From Thermogutta terrifontis (GTDB lineage: Bacteria > Planctomycetota > Planctomycetia > Pirellulales > Thermoguttaceae): 64,000 nucleotides of DNA. The stretch lies in contig NZ_CP018477.1 in assembly GCF_002277955.1 (NCBI RefSeq), forward strand, positions 186,001 through 250,000. Reading direction: 5' to 3'. The translations under genes were made by a program, and so were the position numbers. Within the stretch, counting starts at the first letter, position 1, and each line of letters begins with the position of its first letter. The notes below the pieces were generated by a model, which saw nothing but the letters and a program-made list of their open reading frames with translations, made no database searches and had not been told where the DNA came from. This document shows positions 18,937 to 28,229 of this stretch, in pieces.

Positions 18937-19974
18937 TCAGAACTGGCCGGGGGTTTCTCCGCCGTCTCGGGAGCCCAATGCCCGCCACGTTTCCAAATCG
19001 ATGGTCTGACTCACGAAGCGAACGGAGCCATCCACCATGGCCACATTAACGCCACCGGGATGGCGACTCCGGGCCATCTGCCAGAGAGAACGGAGGGGCG
19101 ACCATTTCGCGCAGTCGGGAATCCGCGAGTTCGGCTCCCACCAATGGTAATACGCACCATAGAGGACGAACCCGTCCACCCAGCGAAGTCCTCGGCTGGG
19201 CTGTGACGCCACCGGCTGACCGTATCGCGTGCACCATTCCACAGTCAGGAATGGATCACTTCTGCTGGATTCTCCCACAATGACCTGGTCCTTATTCTGT
19301 GGTGTGAGAACCACTCCACCGGAATAGGAGATGCTCTCGTCGGTGAGAACCGTTTCGGAGAACGCCGCGGTGTTGCTGGTACCGTCGGTGAAGTCGGCAA
19401 AATTGGTTGCCCGATCCTGCAAGAATAGACCATCCCCGTCAAAGATGGCGGTACCGGAACTGGTGGGAGCTCCCCGGCCCCAATTGCCCAGATAGTTGGT
19501 GGCTCCAAACTCCGGCTGGACACGACGTCGGCGGTCGCTGGGGCAGTAGAAGAAGCTGACGTCCTGCTTGACGGGCTCCACGTTGTCGGGATGGACGCCC
19601 ACGCCCGGCCCATTGTACACGCCCGTGTGACCGTAGAGCGGCACATCGAGGTTCAGCCGCTGATAGATGTTGTACTGTTCCATGTAGGGCGTGAGCATGG
19701 CGAGCGGCCCCCAGCGGTACTGCCAATCGGGAATCTGCTCATACCCCTTGCAAACCTTTTTGGGAGATCCAACGGGGAACTCCCGCCGACTGTCGTGAAA
19801 ATTATGGAGCGCGAGCACGATTTGCTTAAGATTGTTCGTGCAGCTCATTCGTCGGGCAGCCTCTCGAGCGGCCTGCACGGCCGGCAGAAGCAGGGCAATC
19901 AAAAGGCCGATGATCGCAATCACAACCAGCAGCTCAACCAGTGTAAAGCCACGAGGTTTTCCCAAGGTTTTCAT
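18937..19974 (-). CDS. DUF1559 family prepilin-like protein
   Basis: 345 residues of the large planctomycete DUF1559 family. The N-terminus is a type IV prepilin/pseudopilin signal: a short basic leader then G-FTLVELLVVIAIIGLLIALLLPAVQAAREAARR, cleaved before the Phe by a prepilin peptidase. The membrane helix precedes a globular domain with NNLKQIVLALHNFHDS. The C-terminal hallmark HPGGVNVAMVDGSVRFVSQTIDLETWRALGSRDGGE carries the conserved H...DGS motif. Members are exported and probably form surface or periplasmic fibre-like assemblies; the precise role is unknown. It is monocistronic. Confidence 0.96.
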   Translation of the reverse strand: MKTLGKPRGFTLVELLVVIAIIGLLIALLLPAVQAAREAARRMSCTNNLKQIVLALHNFHDSRREFPVGSPKKVCKGYEQIPDWQYRWGPLAMLTPYMEQYNIYQRLNLDVPLYGHTGVYNGPGVGVHPDNVEPVKQDVSFFYCPSDRRRRVQPEFGATNYLGNWGRGAPTSSGTAIFDGDGLFLQDRATNFADFTDGTSNTAAFSETVLTDESISYSGGVVLTPQNKDQVIVGESSRSDPFLTVEWCTRYGQPVASQPSRGLRWVDGFVLYGAYYHWWEPNSRIPDCAKWSPLRSLWQMARSRHPGGVNVAMVDGSVRFVSQTIDLETWRALGSRDGGETPGQF

Positions 19975-20220
19975 GCCAGCATCTCCCGGAAAGACAATAT
20001 TCGACTGGTCATCGCATGGTGTTACGTATTCGGTAATCGTAATACTAACACCCCGGCGTCACACGGTCAAGCAAGTCGACGGGAGACTGCCGCTGCCCAA
20101 TCGAAACCGACAGCGCAGGCCAGACCGGTCGAGGGAAAAGATGACCAAAGGGGACCAGCATCCGCGAAAGCCACCGAATCGCCCCGGGACGTGGGTGGTC
20201 ACCGGTTGCAGATCTGACGT

Positions 20221-21642
20221 TCAGAAGTAGAGGTCCCTTTGATCTGTTTCCTGGATCAGACGCAGCCGTTCAATGAGGGCGTTTTTTCGCGGACCGTCGG
20301 GAAGCTTTGCCAGTTCGCTTTCGATGAGTTTCATGCCGGCTGCACGCGTCTCCGGGCTGGCATAGTCCACAAGATATTCCATCAACGTGGTGAGCGCATT
20401 CGGTGTACAGAAGCGCTGGATGAAGCCCGGAATGGCAAACTCCATGAAATGTTCCCCCGTTCGCCCCAGTCGATAGCAGGCCGTGCAAAAACTGGGGATA
20501 TAGCCATCCACCAGCAGTTGGCGGATCACTTCATCCAGCGGACGGAGATCGCCCAATTCGAATTGCTCACGCTCCAGCACCTGGGCGTCACCTGCCTCAG
20601 TATAGCCGCCAACTTCGATGCGGCTTCCCGCGTCGATCTGGGAGACACCGAATTCCATAACCTCCTGCCGCAGCCAGGCCGGTTCCCTCGCCGTGAGAAT
20701 CAAGCCCGTGTAGGGCACCGCCAATCGCAGGACGGCGATGAGACGTTTGAAGTCTTCGTCGGAGACCCGATAGGTTTCATCGAGCTTGACACCCGCCGCG
20801 GGACGTAAACGGGGGAAACTGATCGTGTGTGGCCCGACATTATAGTGCTTCTGGAGGTGCCAGGCATGGCTCACCAGGCCGAGGACCTCGAACCGCCAGT
20901 CATACAGTCCGAACAGCGCCCCGATCCCCACGTCGTCGCAACCGGCTTCCATCGCCCGGCTGAGCGCATCGAGTCGCCAGAGATAATCTCCCTTGCGGGT
21001 GTTGCGGGGATGGACCTTGGCGTAGGTCTCGTGATGATACGTTTCCTGGAAGATTTGATACGTCCCGATCCCCGCGGCTTTGATTTCCGCGAATCCTTCA
21101 TGATCCATGGGAGCGGCATTGATATTGACGCGGCGGATGTTGGCCTTTGGCCGTCGCACCGCGTACACCCTCCGCACACATTCGGCGATGAATGTGGGGG
21201 AGTAGGTGGGGTGCTCGCCGAAGACGAGAATCAGCCGTTTATGGCCGCGATCAAGCAGCTGCTGGACCTGCGCCTCAATGTCCTCTGGCGTGAGGGTGCG
21301 GCGCACAACTTCCCGGTTGGAGCGGCGGAATGCGCAATACAGGCAGTCATTCGTGCACTCGCTGCCGATGTACAGCGGGGCGAACAAAACAATGCGGTTG
21401 CCGTAAACATCGCGCTTGAGTTGCCGAGCCGCCTGGAAAACCTCTTCCCAAAGCTCCGGCGATGAAATACCAAGCAGTACGGCGGTTTCCTCCACCGTGA
21501 GCGGTTCCTTGGCCAGGCTCTTCGCGATGACCTCGCGGACCTCGCCGGGGTCGCTTCTTCGCTCCAGCAAGCTCAAAAGGTAAGGTTCGTTGATGAAGTC
21601 GTACGCGCTGGTGCTCAAGCGCCGATTGGCGGTGGTGGTCAT
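20221..21642 (-). CDS. hydG: [FeFe]-hydrogenase maturase HydG
   Basis: 473 residues. HydG cleaves tyrosine to make the CO and cyanide ligands of the hydrogenase H-cluster. The radical-SAM cluster motif is C96-x3-C100-x2-C103 (CTNDCLYC). The C-terminal cluster motif that separates HydG from ThiH is complete: C386-x2-C389-x22-C412 (CTACYRLGRTGEHFMEF...C). The start at 21642 has a GAGGAG site; the longer frame would run into hydE. hydE ends four bases upstream, so the two are cotranscribed. No hydF or hydrogenase large subunit lies nearby. Confidence 0.95.
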   Translation of the reverse strand: MTTTANRRLSTSAYDFINEPYLLSLLERRSDPGEVREVIAKSLAKEPLTVEETAVLLGISSPELWEEVFQAARQLKRDVYGNRIVLFAPLYIGSECTNDCLYCAFRRSNREVVRRTLTPEDIEAQVQQLLDRGHKRLILVFGEHPTYSPTFIAECVRRVYAVRRPKANIRRVNINAAPMDHEGFAEIKAAGIGTYQIFQETYHHETYAKVHPRNTRKGDYLWRLDALSRAMEAGCDDVGIGALFGLYDWRFEVLGLVSHAWHLQKHYNVGPHTISFPRLRPAAGVKLDETYRVSDEDFKRLIAVLRLAVPYTGLILTAREPAWLRQEVMEFGVSQIDAGSRIEVGGYTEAGDAQVLEREQFELGDLRPLDEVIRQLLVDGYIPSFCTACYRLGRTGEHFMEFAIPGFIQRFCTPNALTTLMEYLVDYASPETRAAGMKLIESELAKLPDGPRKNALIERLRLIQETDQRDLYF

Positions 21643-21646
21643 GGTT

Positions 21647-22837
21647 TCACTCCTCGCGATGTTGGCCTTCTTCCGCACCGTGGAATGAACGCCCGGATGC
21701 TGGCCGGTCGTTGATGACGGACGGTGCAACCGCTTGGTCCGCGGAAGGCGTTTCAACCTGCATGCCGGTTCGCCATCGATAATTCGGGGATGCGCCGGGG
21801 CCCTGACCCACGTGACGGCCGATTGACTCAATCCGCGCTCGCAGACACGTATGGCAGGCTTCGGCGGTCTCCTGAATGCAGGCCTTGTTGGGATAAATTT
21901 CGTAATGGATGCGGTAGTGCGGCGGCGTTAAATTGGGCATGACAACATTCGCCCCACGAACCAGCCCCAGCTCCCGACCGTTCTTCCGATTGAGTGTGGC
22001 CAGGGCCGTGGTGCTGGGGATGTTCGCCCGAGGACACAAGATTCGAGACAGCGCGATGACCTTGTAGGTCATCAATTCGCTGGCGGGGACCTGCTCTTCC
22101 GCGGGAACAACTCGGCAGAATGCCGGATCGGCAAGGGGCGTTCTGGGATGGGCGATGTACGGCCCGACGCCGATCATATCCAAATCGAGCTCGCGGAAGA
22201 GCAGAAGATCATCAGCCAGATCGCCGTAGGTTTGGCCCGGCAGTCCAATCATCACGCCGCTACCCACTTCATAACCCATCTCCCTAAGCCGCCGTAACAG
22301 TGCGATGCGATCGCTGGTTTTCCCCGGTCGCGGGGGATGATAGCGGGCGTACAACTCGGGCTGCGAAGTCTCAAAGCGGAGGAGATAGCGATCTGCCCCG
22401 GCCTGCCGCCACGTCCAAAGCTCGTCCTCCTCGCGTTCGCCAAGACTCAACGTGATTGCCAGTCCAAGCTCCTGTTTGATGGCCTGAATCACTTCGGTGA
22501 TGAATTGTGTGGTTAGTCCGGGGTCTTCGCCCGATTGCAGCACGACGGTGCCGTAGCCAAGAGCCGCCGCTTTCCGGGCACAGGCGAGGATTTCGTCGAA
22601 GGACATCCGGTAACGCACCAGTTCCGTGTTGGGCGCCCGCAGGCCACAGTAGGCGCACAGCCGCACGCAATAATTGGAAATCTCGATCAGTCCGCGGAGG
22701 TGGACCTCGCCCCCAACATGAATCTGGCGGAGGTGGTCGGCCCATTGCCAGAGCTGGGCGAGCCGGGCAGGATTCTCCTCCCGAAGCCATCCAATCAATT
22801 GTTCGCGATTAAGTGATGTTTCGATTGAAAGCGGCAT
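21647..22837 (-). CDS. hydE: [FeFe]-hydrogenase maturase HydE
   Basis: 396 residues, a radical-SAM maturase acting in synthesis of the diiron subcluster of [FeFe]-hydrogenase. The motif C57-x3-C61-x2-C64 (CVRLCAYC) sits in EISNYCVRLCAYCGLRAPN, typical of HydE. GEDPGLTTQFITEVI, RFETSQPELYARYHP and GSGVMIGLPGQTYGDL are conserved family stretches. The ATG at 22837 begins MPLSIETSLNREQLI, a normal HydE N-terminus; its ribosome-binding site is weak. The last 50 residues after GRHVGQG are low-complexity and extend past the usual end. It is the first gene of a two-gene hydEG unit. Confidence 0.94.
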   Translation of the reverse strand: MPLSIETSLNREQLIGWLREENPARLAQLWQWADHLRQIHVGGEVHLRGLIEISNYCVRLCAYCGLRAPNTELVRYRMSFDEILACARKAAALGYGTVVLQSGEDPGLTTQFITEVIQAIKQELGLAITLSLGEREEDELWTWRQAGADRYLLRFETSQPELYARYHPPRPGKTSDRIALLRRLREMGYEVGSGVMIGLPGQTYGDLADDLLLFRELDLDMIGVGPYIAHPRTPLADPAFCRVVPAEEQVPASELMTYKVIALSRILCPRANIPSTTALATLNRKNGRELGLVRGANVVMPNLTPPHYRIHYEIYPNKACIQETAEACHTCLRARIESIGRHVGQGPGASPNYRWRTGMQVETPSADQAVAPSVINDRPASGRSFHGAEEGQHREE

Positions 22838-23289
22838 CGTGCAAGACCATTCGCGGAAACATATCCAATCGGTCCATTTCTGCTGCTCAGGGCCAGGGCG
22901 CCGATCGGACGTCAAACAATTATACGGCAAAACCGAGCGTTCTGTGCGGCAGCGGTCGCTGGAGGTCCGCGGGCCATCCACGTGCCGGGCTAGGCCCACC
23001 CATCATGGAGGTTGCCGCCACGCACAGTCCCGAATTTCCCACCGGCATCCAATCATCAGTGATAAGCTAGTGTTTTTTGATTGGATCCTTCACAGCGACG
23101 AGGTCTCTCCCCGCCAGCCGGTTGGGTTGTCCGCCGGGCTTTTCCGAAAAGTAGGTTTGATGTGTGAAGTGTTTTTCGATGGTAAGGTACTCATTCCTGG
23201 CGCCCCGCGAAGTCATAATGAAGGTAAACGGCCCGAGGATTGGCTTGCCAACGTCCCTCAAATCTCCGCGATCAGGCTGTGGAACGTTT
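22838..23289. other. Divergent intergenic region between hydE and the S41 protease
   Basis: About 450 bases that should contain promoters for both genes. Open frames on both strands here are extensions or antisense shadows of the flanking genes. No repeat-family element, RNA gene or convincing promoter pair was recognised. Confidence 0.4.
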
Positions 23290-24678
23290 ATGCCGCGAAA
23301 AAATGTCCAGATCCTCGTCATTGCCTGTGTGGTGTGCCTGCTGTGTGCCTACCGCAGTTCCCGCTATGCCCGGGTGGTCACCTACGCGCTGGAACAGATT
23401 GAATTCAAGGCTTTGGAACCCAAGCCGGCCCGCAAACTTGCCGAGGCGGCCATCCGCGGCATGACGGAGGTCCTCGACCCGTATTCCAGTTACATCAGCG
23501 AACAGGACCTCCCCCGATTTGCCGAGGAGCTGGATCGACAGTTTGGTGGCGTGGGCATTGAAATTTTTGTGGAGCCCAAAACCCGTAAGATTTGTGTGGC
23601 CAGTCCGTTGCCAAATACACCAGCCCAGCGAGCGGGGATTCGGCCGGGCGACATCATCATCGCCATCAACGGCGAATCGACCGAGGGTCTGTCCCTCGAC
23701 CAGGCCGCTAAAAAAATGCGCGGCGAAGCAGGGACAGAAGTCACTCTGACAATCCAAACACCCGGGGAAGAAAAACCACGCGATGTGAAACTCAAACGGG
23801 AGGTCATCAAGGCGGAAACCGTTCTGGGAGATTCGCGCAATCCGGACGGCTCGTGGAACTTTGTTCTCGAGGAGCATCCCGACATCGGTTACGTCCGCCT
23901 CCCCACCTTCGCGGAGGATTCCGACAAACGGCTTCGCGAAATCCTCGAGCAACTCCGCAAGAAGAACATTCGGGGTCTCATCCTCGACCTGCGGGATGAT
24001 CCCGGTGGGCGGTTGGAAGTGGCCGTTGCCATCTGCGATATGTTCATCAAGTCGGGCGTCATTGTCACCACGCGATACCGTGATGGTCGCATCAAGGCCC
24101 GGTATACTGCCAGTGGACGCCCGGTCTGTCCCGACCTGCCGCTTGTTGTCCTTATCAATCGCTACAGCGCCAGCGCCAGCGAAATCGTGGCGGCCTGCCT
24201 GCAGGACCATCAGCGTGCCAAAGTGGTGGGGGAACGCTCATTCGGCAAGGGGACGGTCCAGGAACTGATTCAGTTGGAACCGGGCATGGGACTGCTCAAG
24301 CTGACCACCGCTGCCTACTGGCGGCCCAGCGGCAAAAATATCCATCGCATGGTGGGGGCCGACGAATCTCAGGAATGGGGCGTGAAACCTGATCCGGGCT
24401 GGGAGGTGCCCCTGGAGAAAGAGGAACTGGAAACCCTCCTCCGCTACCGTGCCCTCCGCGATATTTACCTGCCGCCGGGATCGCCCAAGCCGGAAGGTTT
24501 CGACAAAATCCCAGAGAATTTTCGCGATCGGCAACTGGACCGGGCGGTGGAATGTTTGCAGCAGGAGATCGAGGCCGCTTCCCGGAAGGAGCCTCCCGCG
24601 AACCGCCAACTCTCGACCATTGCGTCGCCCGTGTCTACAATCGCAGGCATATCCGGCATCCGCGAAGGAGTTGGTTGA
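23290..24678 (+). CDS. S41 family C-terminal processing protease (CtpA/Prc type)
   Basis: 462 residues, with an N-terminal membrane anchor or signal (QILVIACVVCLLCAY). A PDZ domain (about 83-165: GGVGIEIFVEP...GIRPGDIIIAING) recognises C-termini. The S41 catalytic domain has S297 in RYSASASEIV as nucleophile and K320 in ERSFGKGTVQ as general base, with LILDLRDDPGG in the preceding strand. It cleaves proteins in the periplasm. The start is the ATG just before the hydrophobic stretch; the longer frame is unlikely. A 57-base gap separates it from the next gene, so cotranscription is possible. Confidence 0.94.
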   Translation: MPRKNVQILVIACVVCLLCAYRSSRYARVVTYALEQIEFKALEPKPARKLAEAAIRGMTEVLDPYSSYISEQDLPRFAEELDRQFGGVGIEIFVEPKTRKICVASPLPNTPAQRAGIRPGDIIIAINGESTEGLSLDQAAKKMRGEAGTEVTLTIQTPGEEKPRDVKLKREVIKAETVLGDSRNPDGSWNFVLEEHPDIGYVRLPTFAEDSDKRLREILEQLRKKNIRGLILDLRDDPGGRLEVAVAICDMFIKSGVIVTTRYRDGRIKARYTASGRPVCPDLPLVVLINRYSASASEIVAACLQDHQRAKVVGERSFGKGTVQELIQLEPGMGLLKLTTAAYWRPSGKNIHRMVGADESQEWGVKPDPGWEVPLEKEELETLLRYRALRDIYLPPGSPKPEGFDKIPENFRDRQLDRAVECLQQEIEAASRKEPPANRQLSTIASPVSTIAGISGIREGVG

Positions 24679-24735
24679 TTCATCGCCGGCCCAACCTGAA
24701 ATGATCCCGCCAGTGCCATTTCAAAGAGGTGGACC

Positions 24736-26406
24736 ATGACCCATCCATCCAGCCGATATTTTTCCCGCCCACGTTGCCTCCCACACATGTGGCCTGCCCG
24801 GGGCGGCACGGTTTCCACCTTCCGCCGTGCGCTCTGCCGCGTGAGTTGGTTGCCCACGCTTGTGGCGATTGGGGCCTGCCTGTTTGCTATTGGCCTTCAT
24901 CGTGCCGGTTCGGCGGCTGACCAGCCGCAATGGGGCCAGCGCTTTACCCGCAATATGGTATCCGAGGAAACCCATCTCCCTGACTCTTTCGATCCCGAAA
25001 CTGGCAAAAACATCAAATGGAGCGTGGTCCTGGGAAGTAACACCTATTCGTCACCTGTGATTGCGCAGGGACGCGTGTTCATCGGGATCAACAATGCCAA
25101 ACCGCGAGATCCCCGGCATCAGGGCGATCGCGCGATCCTGCTGTGTCTGGACGAGCAAACGGGAAAGCCCATCTGGCAGCTCGTGGTGCCCCGATTGGGC
25201 GAAGATGATCCCTATCTCGATTGGCCGCGGATCAGTATGTGTTCACCGCCGACCGTCGAGGGCGATCGCCTCTACACCGTGACCAACCGGTTTGAAGTGG
25301 TGTGTCTCGATCTGGAAGGCCAGCGCAACGGAAACGACGGTCCTTACCTGGCCGAGGGACAGCACATGGTCCCGCCGGGAGAAAAGCCGCTCGACGTCAC
25401 GCCCTTTGACGCGGACATCCTGTGGCTTTTTGACATGCCTTCGCAGGCCGGAATCTATCCCCATGATGGGGCGCATGCTTCAATCCTTCTCGATGGGCGA
25501 TTCCTCTACCTCAATTCGGGAAACGGAGTGGACAACACGCACCGCCGCATTCGCAAGCCGGATGCCCCCAGTCTCATCGTGCTCGACAAAAAGACGGGAA
25601 GGCTGGTGGCCCAGGACGCGGAACATATCGGCCCGCGGATCTTTCACGCCACCTGGTCGTCTCCGGCCCTTGCCGAGATCAACGGTCAGCGGCTCATTAT
25701 CTTTTGCGGAGGCGACGGCGTTGTTTATGCTTTTGAGGCCCTTCCCCAGGATTTTCAATCCTCCGAGGTCGCCCCTCTCCGCCTGGTCTGGAAGTTCGAC
25801 TGCGACCCCACCGCACCCAAGCAAAACGTCCATCAGTACATCACCAATCGGAAGGTCAGTCCGAGCAACATCAAAAGCATGCCGGTGGTCTATCGCAATC
25901 GGGTGTATGTGACCGTGGGAGGTGACATCTGGTGGGGGAAGCGGGAAGCCTGGCTCAAGTGTATTGATGCAACCGGCCGAGGCGATGTGACGCACACCCA
26001 TCAACTCTGGTCGTATCCCCTGAAAGAGCACTGCTGCTCGACGCCTTCCATCTGGAACGGCCTGGTGTTCGTGGCCGATTGCGGCGGATATCTGCACTGC
26101 GTGGACGCGGAAACCGGCCAGCCTTACTGGACGCACGACCTGGAGGGCGAAGTCTGGGCATCCACACTGGTGGCGGATGGGAAAGTTTGCGTGGGTACGC
26201 GTCGCGGCCTCTTCTGGATATTCAAAGCCGACAGCACCAAACAGCTTCTCGCCCGCATCGAACTGGGCGACGGCACCGCCTCCACGGCCGTGGCAGCCAA
26301 CGGGGTGCTCTACGTGACAACCCTGAGCCGCCTGTACGCGGTCGCCTATCCCCAGTCCCAACCCGCTGCCATTTCTCAAACGCCGGTTCACGAAACCGGG
26401 AAATGA
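24736..26406 (+). CDS. Exported PQQ-like beta-propeller protein
   Basis: 556 residues. A long, basic N-region precedes a hydrophobic signal (WLPTLVAIGACLFAIGLHRAGSA). The rest is a beta-propeller of PQQ-like blades, each with the W/L...D..TG pattern: LLCLDEQTGKPIWQ, LIVLDKKTGRLVAQD, LHCVDAETGQPYWTHDL. Such planctomycete proteins are called outer-membrane assembly or PQQ-binding-like, but no cofactor or substrate can be assigned. The GAGGTG site supports the start. It ends convergently with the TIM-barrel gene, with repeat tract 3 between. Confidence 0.85.
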   Translation: MTHPSSRYFSRPRCLPHMWPARGGTVSTFRRALCRVSWLPTLVAIGACLFAIGLHRAGSAADQPQWGQRFTRNMVSEETHLPDSFDPETGKNIKWSVVLGSNTYSSPVIAQGRVFIGINNAKPRDPRHQGDRAILLCLDEQTGKPIWQLVVPRLGEDDPYLDWPRISMCSPPTVEGDRLYTVTNRFEVVCLDLEGQRNGNDGPYLAEGQHMVPPGEKPLDVTPFDADILWLFDMPSQAGIYPHDGAHASILLDGRFLYLNSGNGVDNTHRRIRKPDAPSLIVLDKKTGRLVAQDAEHIGPRIFHATWSSPALAEINGQRLIIFCGGDGVVYAFEALPQDFQSSEVAPLRLVWKFDCDPTAPKQNVHQYITNRKVSPSNIKSMPVVYRNRVYVTVGGDIWWGKREAWLKCIDATGRGDVTHTHQLWSYPLKEHCCSTPSIWNGLVFVADCGGYLHCVDAETGQPYWTHDLEGEVWASTLVADGKVCVGTRRGLFWIFKADSTKQLLARIELGDGTASTAVAANGVLYVTTLSRLYAVAYPQSQPAAISQTPVHETGK

Positions 26407-26482
26407 TTCGCACGCCTTCCACGAGTTGCCTCGTCCCCTTTTCCTTTGGCGATGGAAAGGGCTGCAGAGCTTCGGCGTCATC

Positions 26483-26619
26483 GGGCACGACAAGCATGCC
26501 CCTCCGGCAGGGCGCTTCGGTGGGACGTCCTTATCAGGTGCGCCACTTCACGCTGGCTGGCGGTGGTTTTCTGTATATATTTGAGTCGCCGGTAGGGGCA
26601 ATTCATGAATGCTCCCTAC
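26483..26619. repeat. REP-like repeat tract 3
   Basis: A short tract between two convergent genes. An ACAAG-loop hairpin is at 26483-26501 (GGGCACG/CATGCCC, one G-T pair). A degenerate copy of the 28-bp palindrome is at 26592-26619, in which the right half has GCTCCCTAC instead of GCCCCTAC. Confidence 0.8.
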
Positions 26620-26696
26620 CACACATTATCAAAAGTTTGGGCAGAACCGCACGAGAAAAAGACTCGCCGGTTTCTCAAATGGGCAGCCACTGTGGC

Positions 26697-27527
26697 TCAC
26701 GTCTGGAGAAGTGACTTCAGGTATTTAATGCTCTTTTCCGCCTGTTCGATGGTGCCGCATTCCACACTGAGAACGATGTCCCGCGGAGCGCGGCGGCAGA
26801 TTTCGATGACCTTCTTCCAATCGATCACACCATCTCCACAGGCGCACCCAACGGGCGTGCCGGTGACTTTCCCACGCTCGGCCTCGGCCTGCTGCACCGA
26901 AATATCTTTGGCGTGAAGGTGCACCAGCCGATCGGCGACACGTTCCAGCCAGGCAATCGGGTCCTGTCCCGCCAGAAAGGCATTGCCTGTGTCAAAATTG
27001 ATACCGATCACCGGAGACCGCACGAGGTTGTAAATCCGATCCAGGCCGTAGGGTGTCTTGCTGTACTGCTGGTGGGGCTCCAGCCCGATGAGGATTCCGC
27101 GTCGCTCGGCCACAAAGGCCGCCTCCTGCAGTGTGTATTTCATGAGGACGAAGTCCTCTTCCTCGGTGGTCCAGTGTGGCTTGGGACCCTCGTCGGTGTT
27201 CACCACGGGGGCGCCGCACTCCGCTGCAAAGCGAATGGCCTGCTTGAGATACTCCACACTGATTTCAGGTTTGATAAGCGGACAGTGGGCCGACAAACCC
27301 GACAGCTTCACCCCCGCCTTGGCGCAGGCATCCTTGATGCGGTAGGGATCGTCGAGCATCGAAACGCTGTGGAAATAGCCCGCCTCGGAAAGGAGTTCCC
27401 GGCCCCAGTGGACCATCGGTTCCACGTATTCGTAACCCAGCTCCGCGGCCTTGGCGACCCCCCACTCAAACGGCTTGTCCGCGTGGCGAACAAATTCCAG
27501 ATTGACACCGAAAAACACCTGGCCCAT
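26697..27527 (-). CDS. Sugar phosphate isomerase/epimerase-like TIM-barrel protein
   Basis: 276 residues of the xylose-isomerase-like AP-endonuclease-2 TIM-barrel superfamily. It has a typical start, MGQVFFGVNLEFVRHADKPFEWGVAKAAELGYEYVEP. Metal-binding acidic and His residues are seen in LIGLEPHQQYS, GINFDTGNAFLAGQDP, VHLHAKDI and the C-terminal SVECGT. The start at 27527 has a GGGAG site. Members isomerise or epimerise sugars; substrate unknown. It is flanked on both sides by repeat tracts and appears monocistronic. Confidence 0.9.
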   Translation of the reverse strand: MGQVFFGVNLEFVRHADKPFEWGVAKAAELGYEYVEPMVHWGRELLSEAGYFHSVSMLDDPYRIKDACAKAGVKLSGLSAHCPLIKPEISVEYLKQAIRFAAECGAPVVNTDEGPKPHWTTEEEDFVLMKYTLQEAAFVAERRGILIGLEPHQQYSKTPYGLDRIYNLVRSPVIGINFDTGNAFLAGQDPIAWLERVADRLVHLHAKDISVQQAEAERGKVTGTPVGCACGDGVIDWKKVIEICRRAPRDIVLSVECGTIEQAEKSIKYLKSLLQT

Positions 27528-27681
27528 GGTGAACTCCCTTGTCACAAGATGCCGTTTCTTGGTTAGTGATTTCTCCGGAACGGCTGACAACGGCCGACAG
27601 ACAGATTCCCGTAGCGCTGGCCACTATTGAACCGTGTTTTGACAGCACAAGCAAGGGCTACGGCGAGGGAGAGAGTCGGAG

Positions 27682-28189
27682 GGGCACGATTGTCGTGCCC
27701 GGTGAGATGAAGATGAAATGGATAATCGAACCTGCAAGAGCGGACCTGACAAGCAGGTCCCTCCGAGATACTCTCCATTGGGTGGATTGGAGGATCGGGT
27801 GCCCCCGACCGGTGATCCTGGTTCCATCCAGGCCGACGGCAAGGTGGTGAAGGCTAAAGCCTTCACCGAAAAGCGGCGATGAATCGCCGCACTCCATGGA
27901 GTGCGGGGCTTCAGCCCCGCTTTCAGCGCGGGACTTCAGTCCCCGCTGAAACGCAATTCATGATCGAATGTTGATAAACGGACCCGACAAGCGGGTCTCT
28001 CCGAAAAAAGAATCGGAGGGGCACGCTTGTCGTGCCCGGTGTCCCCTCGCCACGGGGCGTCACCATCGTGGTAGGGGCAATTCATGAATTGCCCCTACCG
28101 AATGCGAATGAATCAGAGTGGATCATCCAAGGTTGATAAGCGGACCTGACGAGGTGGTCCCTCCCAGGGCGAACGTGACAAGCACGATT
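27682..28189. repeat. REP-like repeat tract 4
   Basis: A full modular tract. ACAAG-loop hairpins are at 27682-27700 (loop ATTGT on this strand), 27742-27760 (GGACCTG/CAGGTCC), 27980-27998 (GGACCCG/CGGGTCT) and 28019-28037 (GGGCACG/CGTGCCC). The five-hairpin chain is at 27846-27952. A perfect 28-bp palindrome is at 28071-28098. Degenerate hairpins run to about 28189. It lies between two minus-strand genes. Confidence 0.9.
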
Positions 28190-28229
28190 CTCCGAAAAAG
28201 ACAGAAAGGTGCGCTTAAGCCCGCGCCTT

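Noticed and set aside
27682-28189. CRISPR array
   Set aside because: The repeats are palindromic modules of unequal kind and spacing, without unique spacers of constant length, and no cas genes are nearby.
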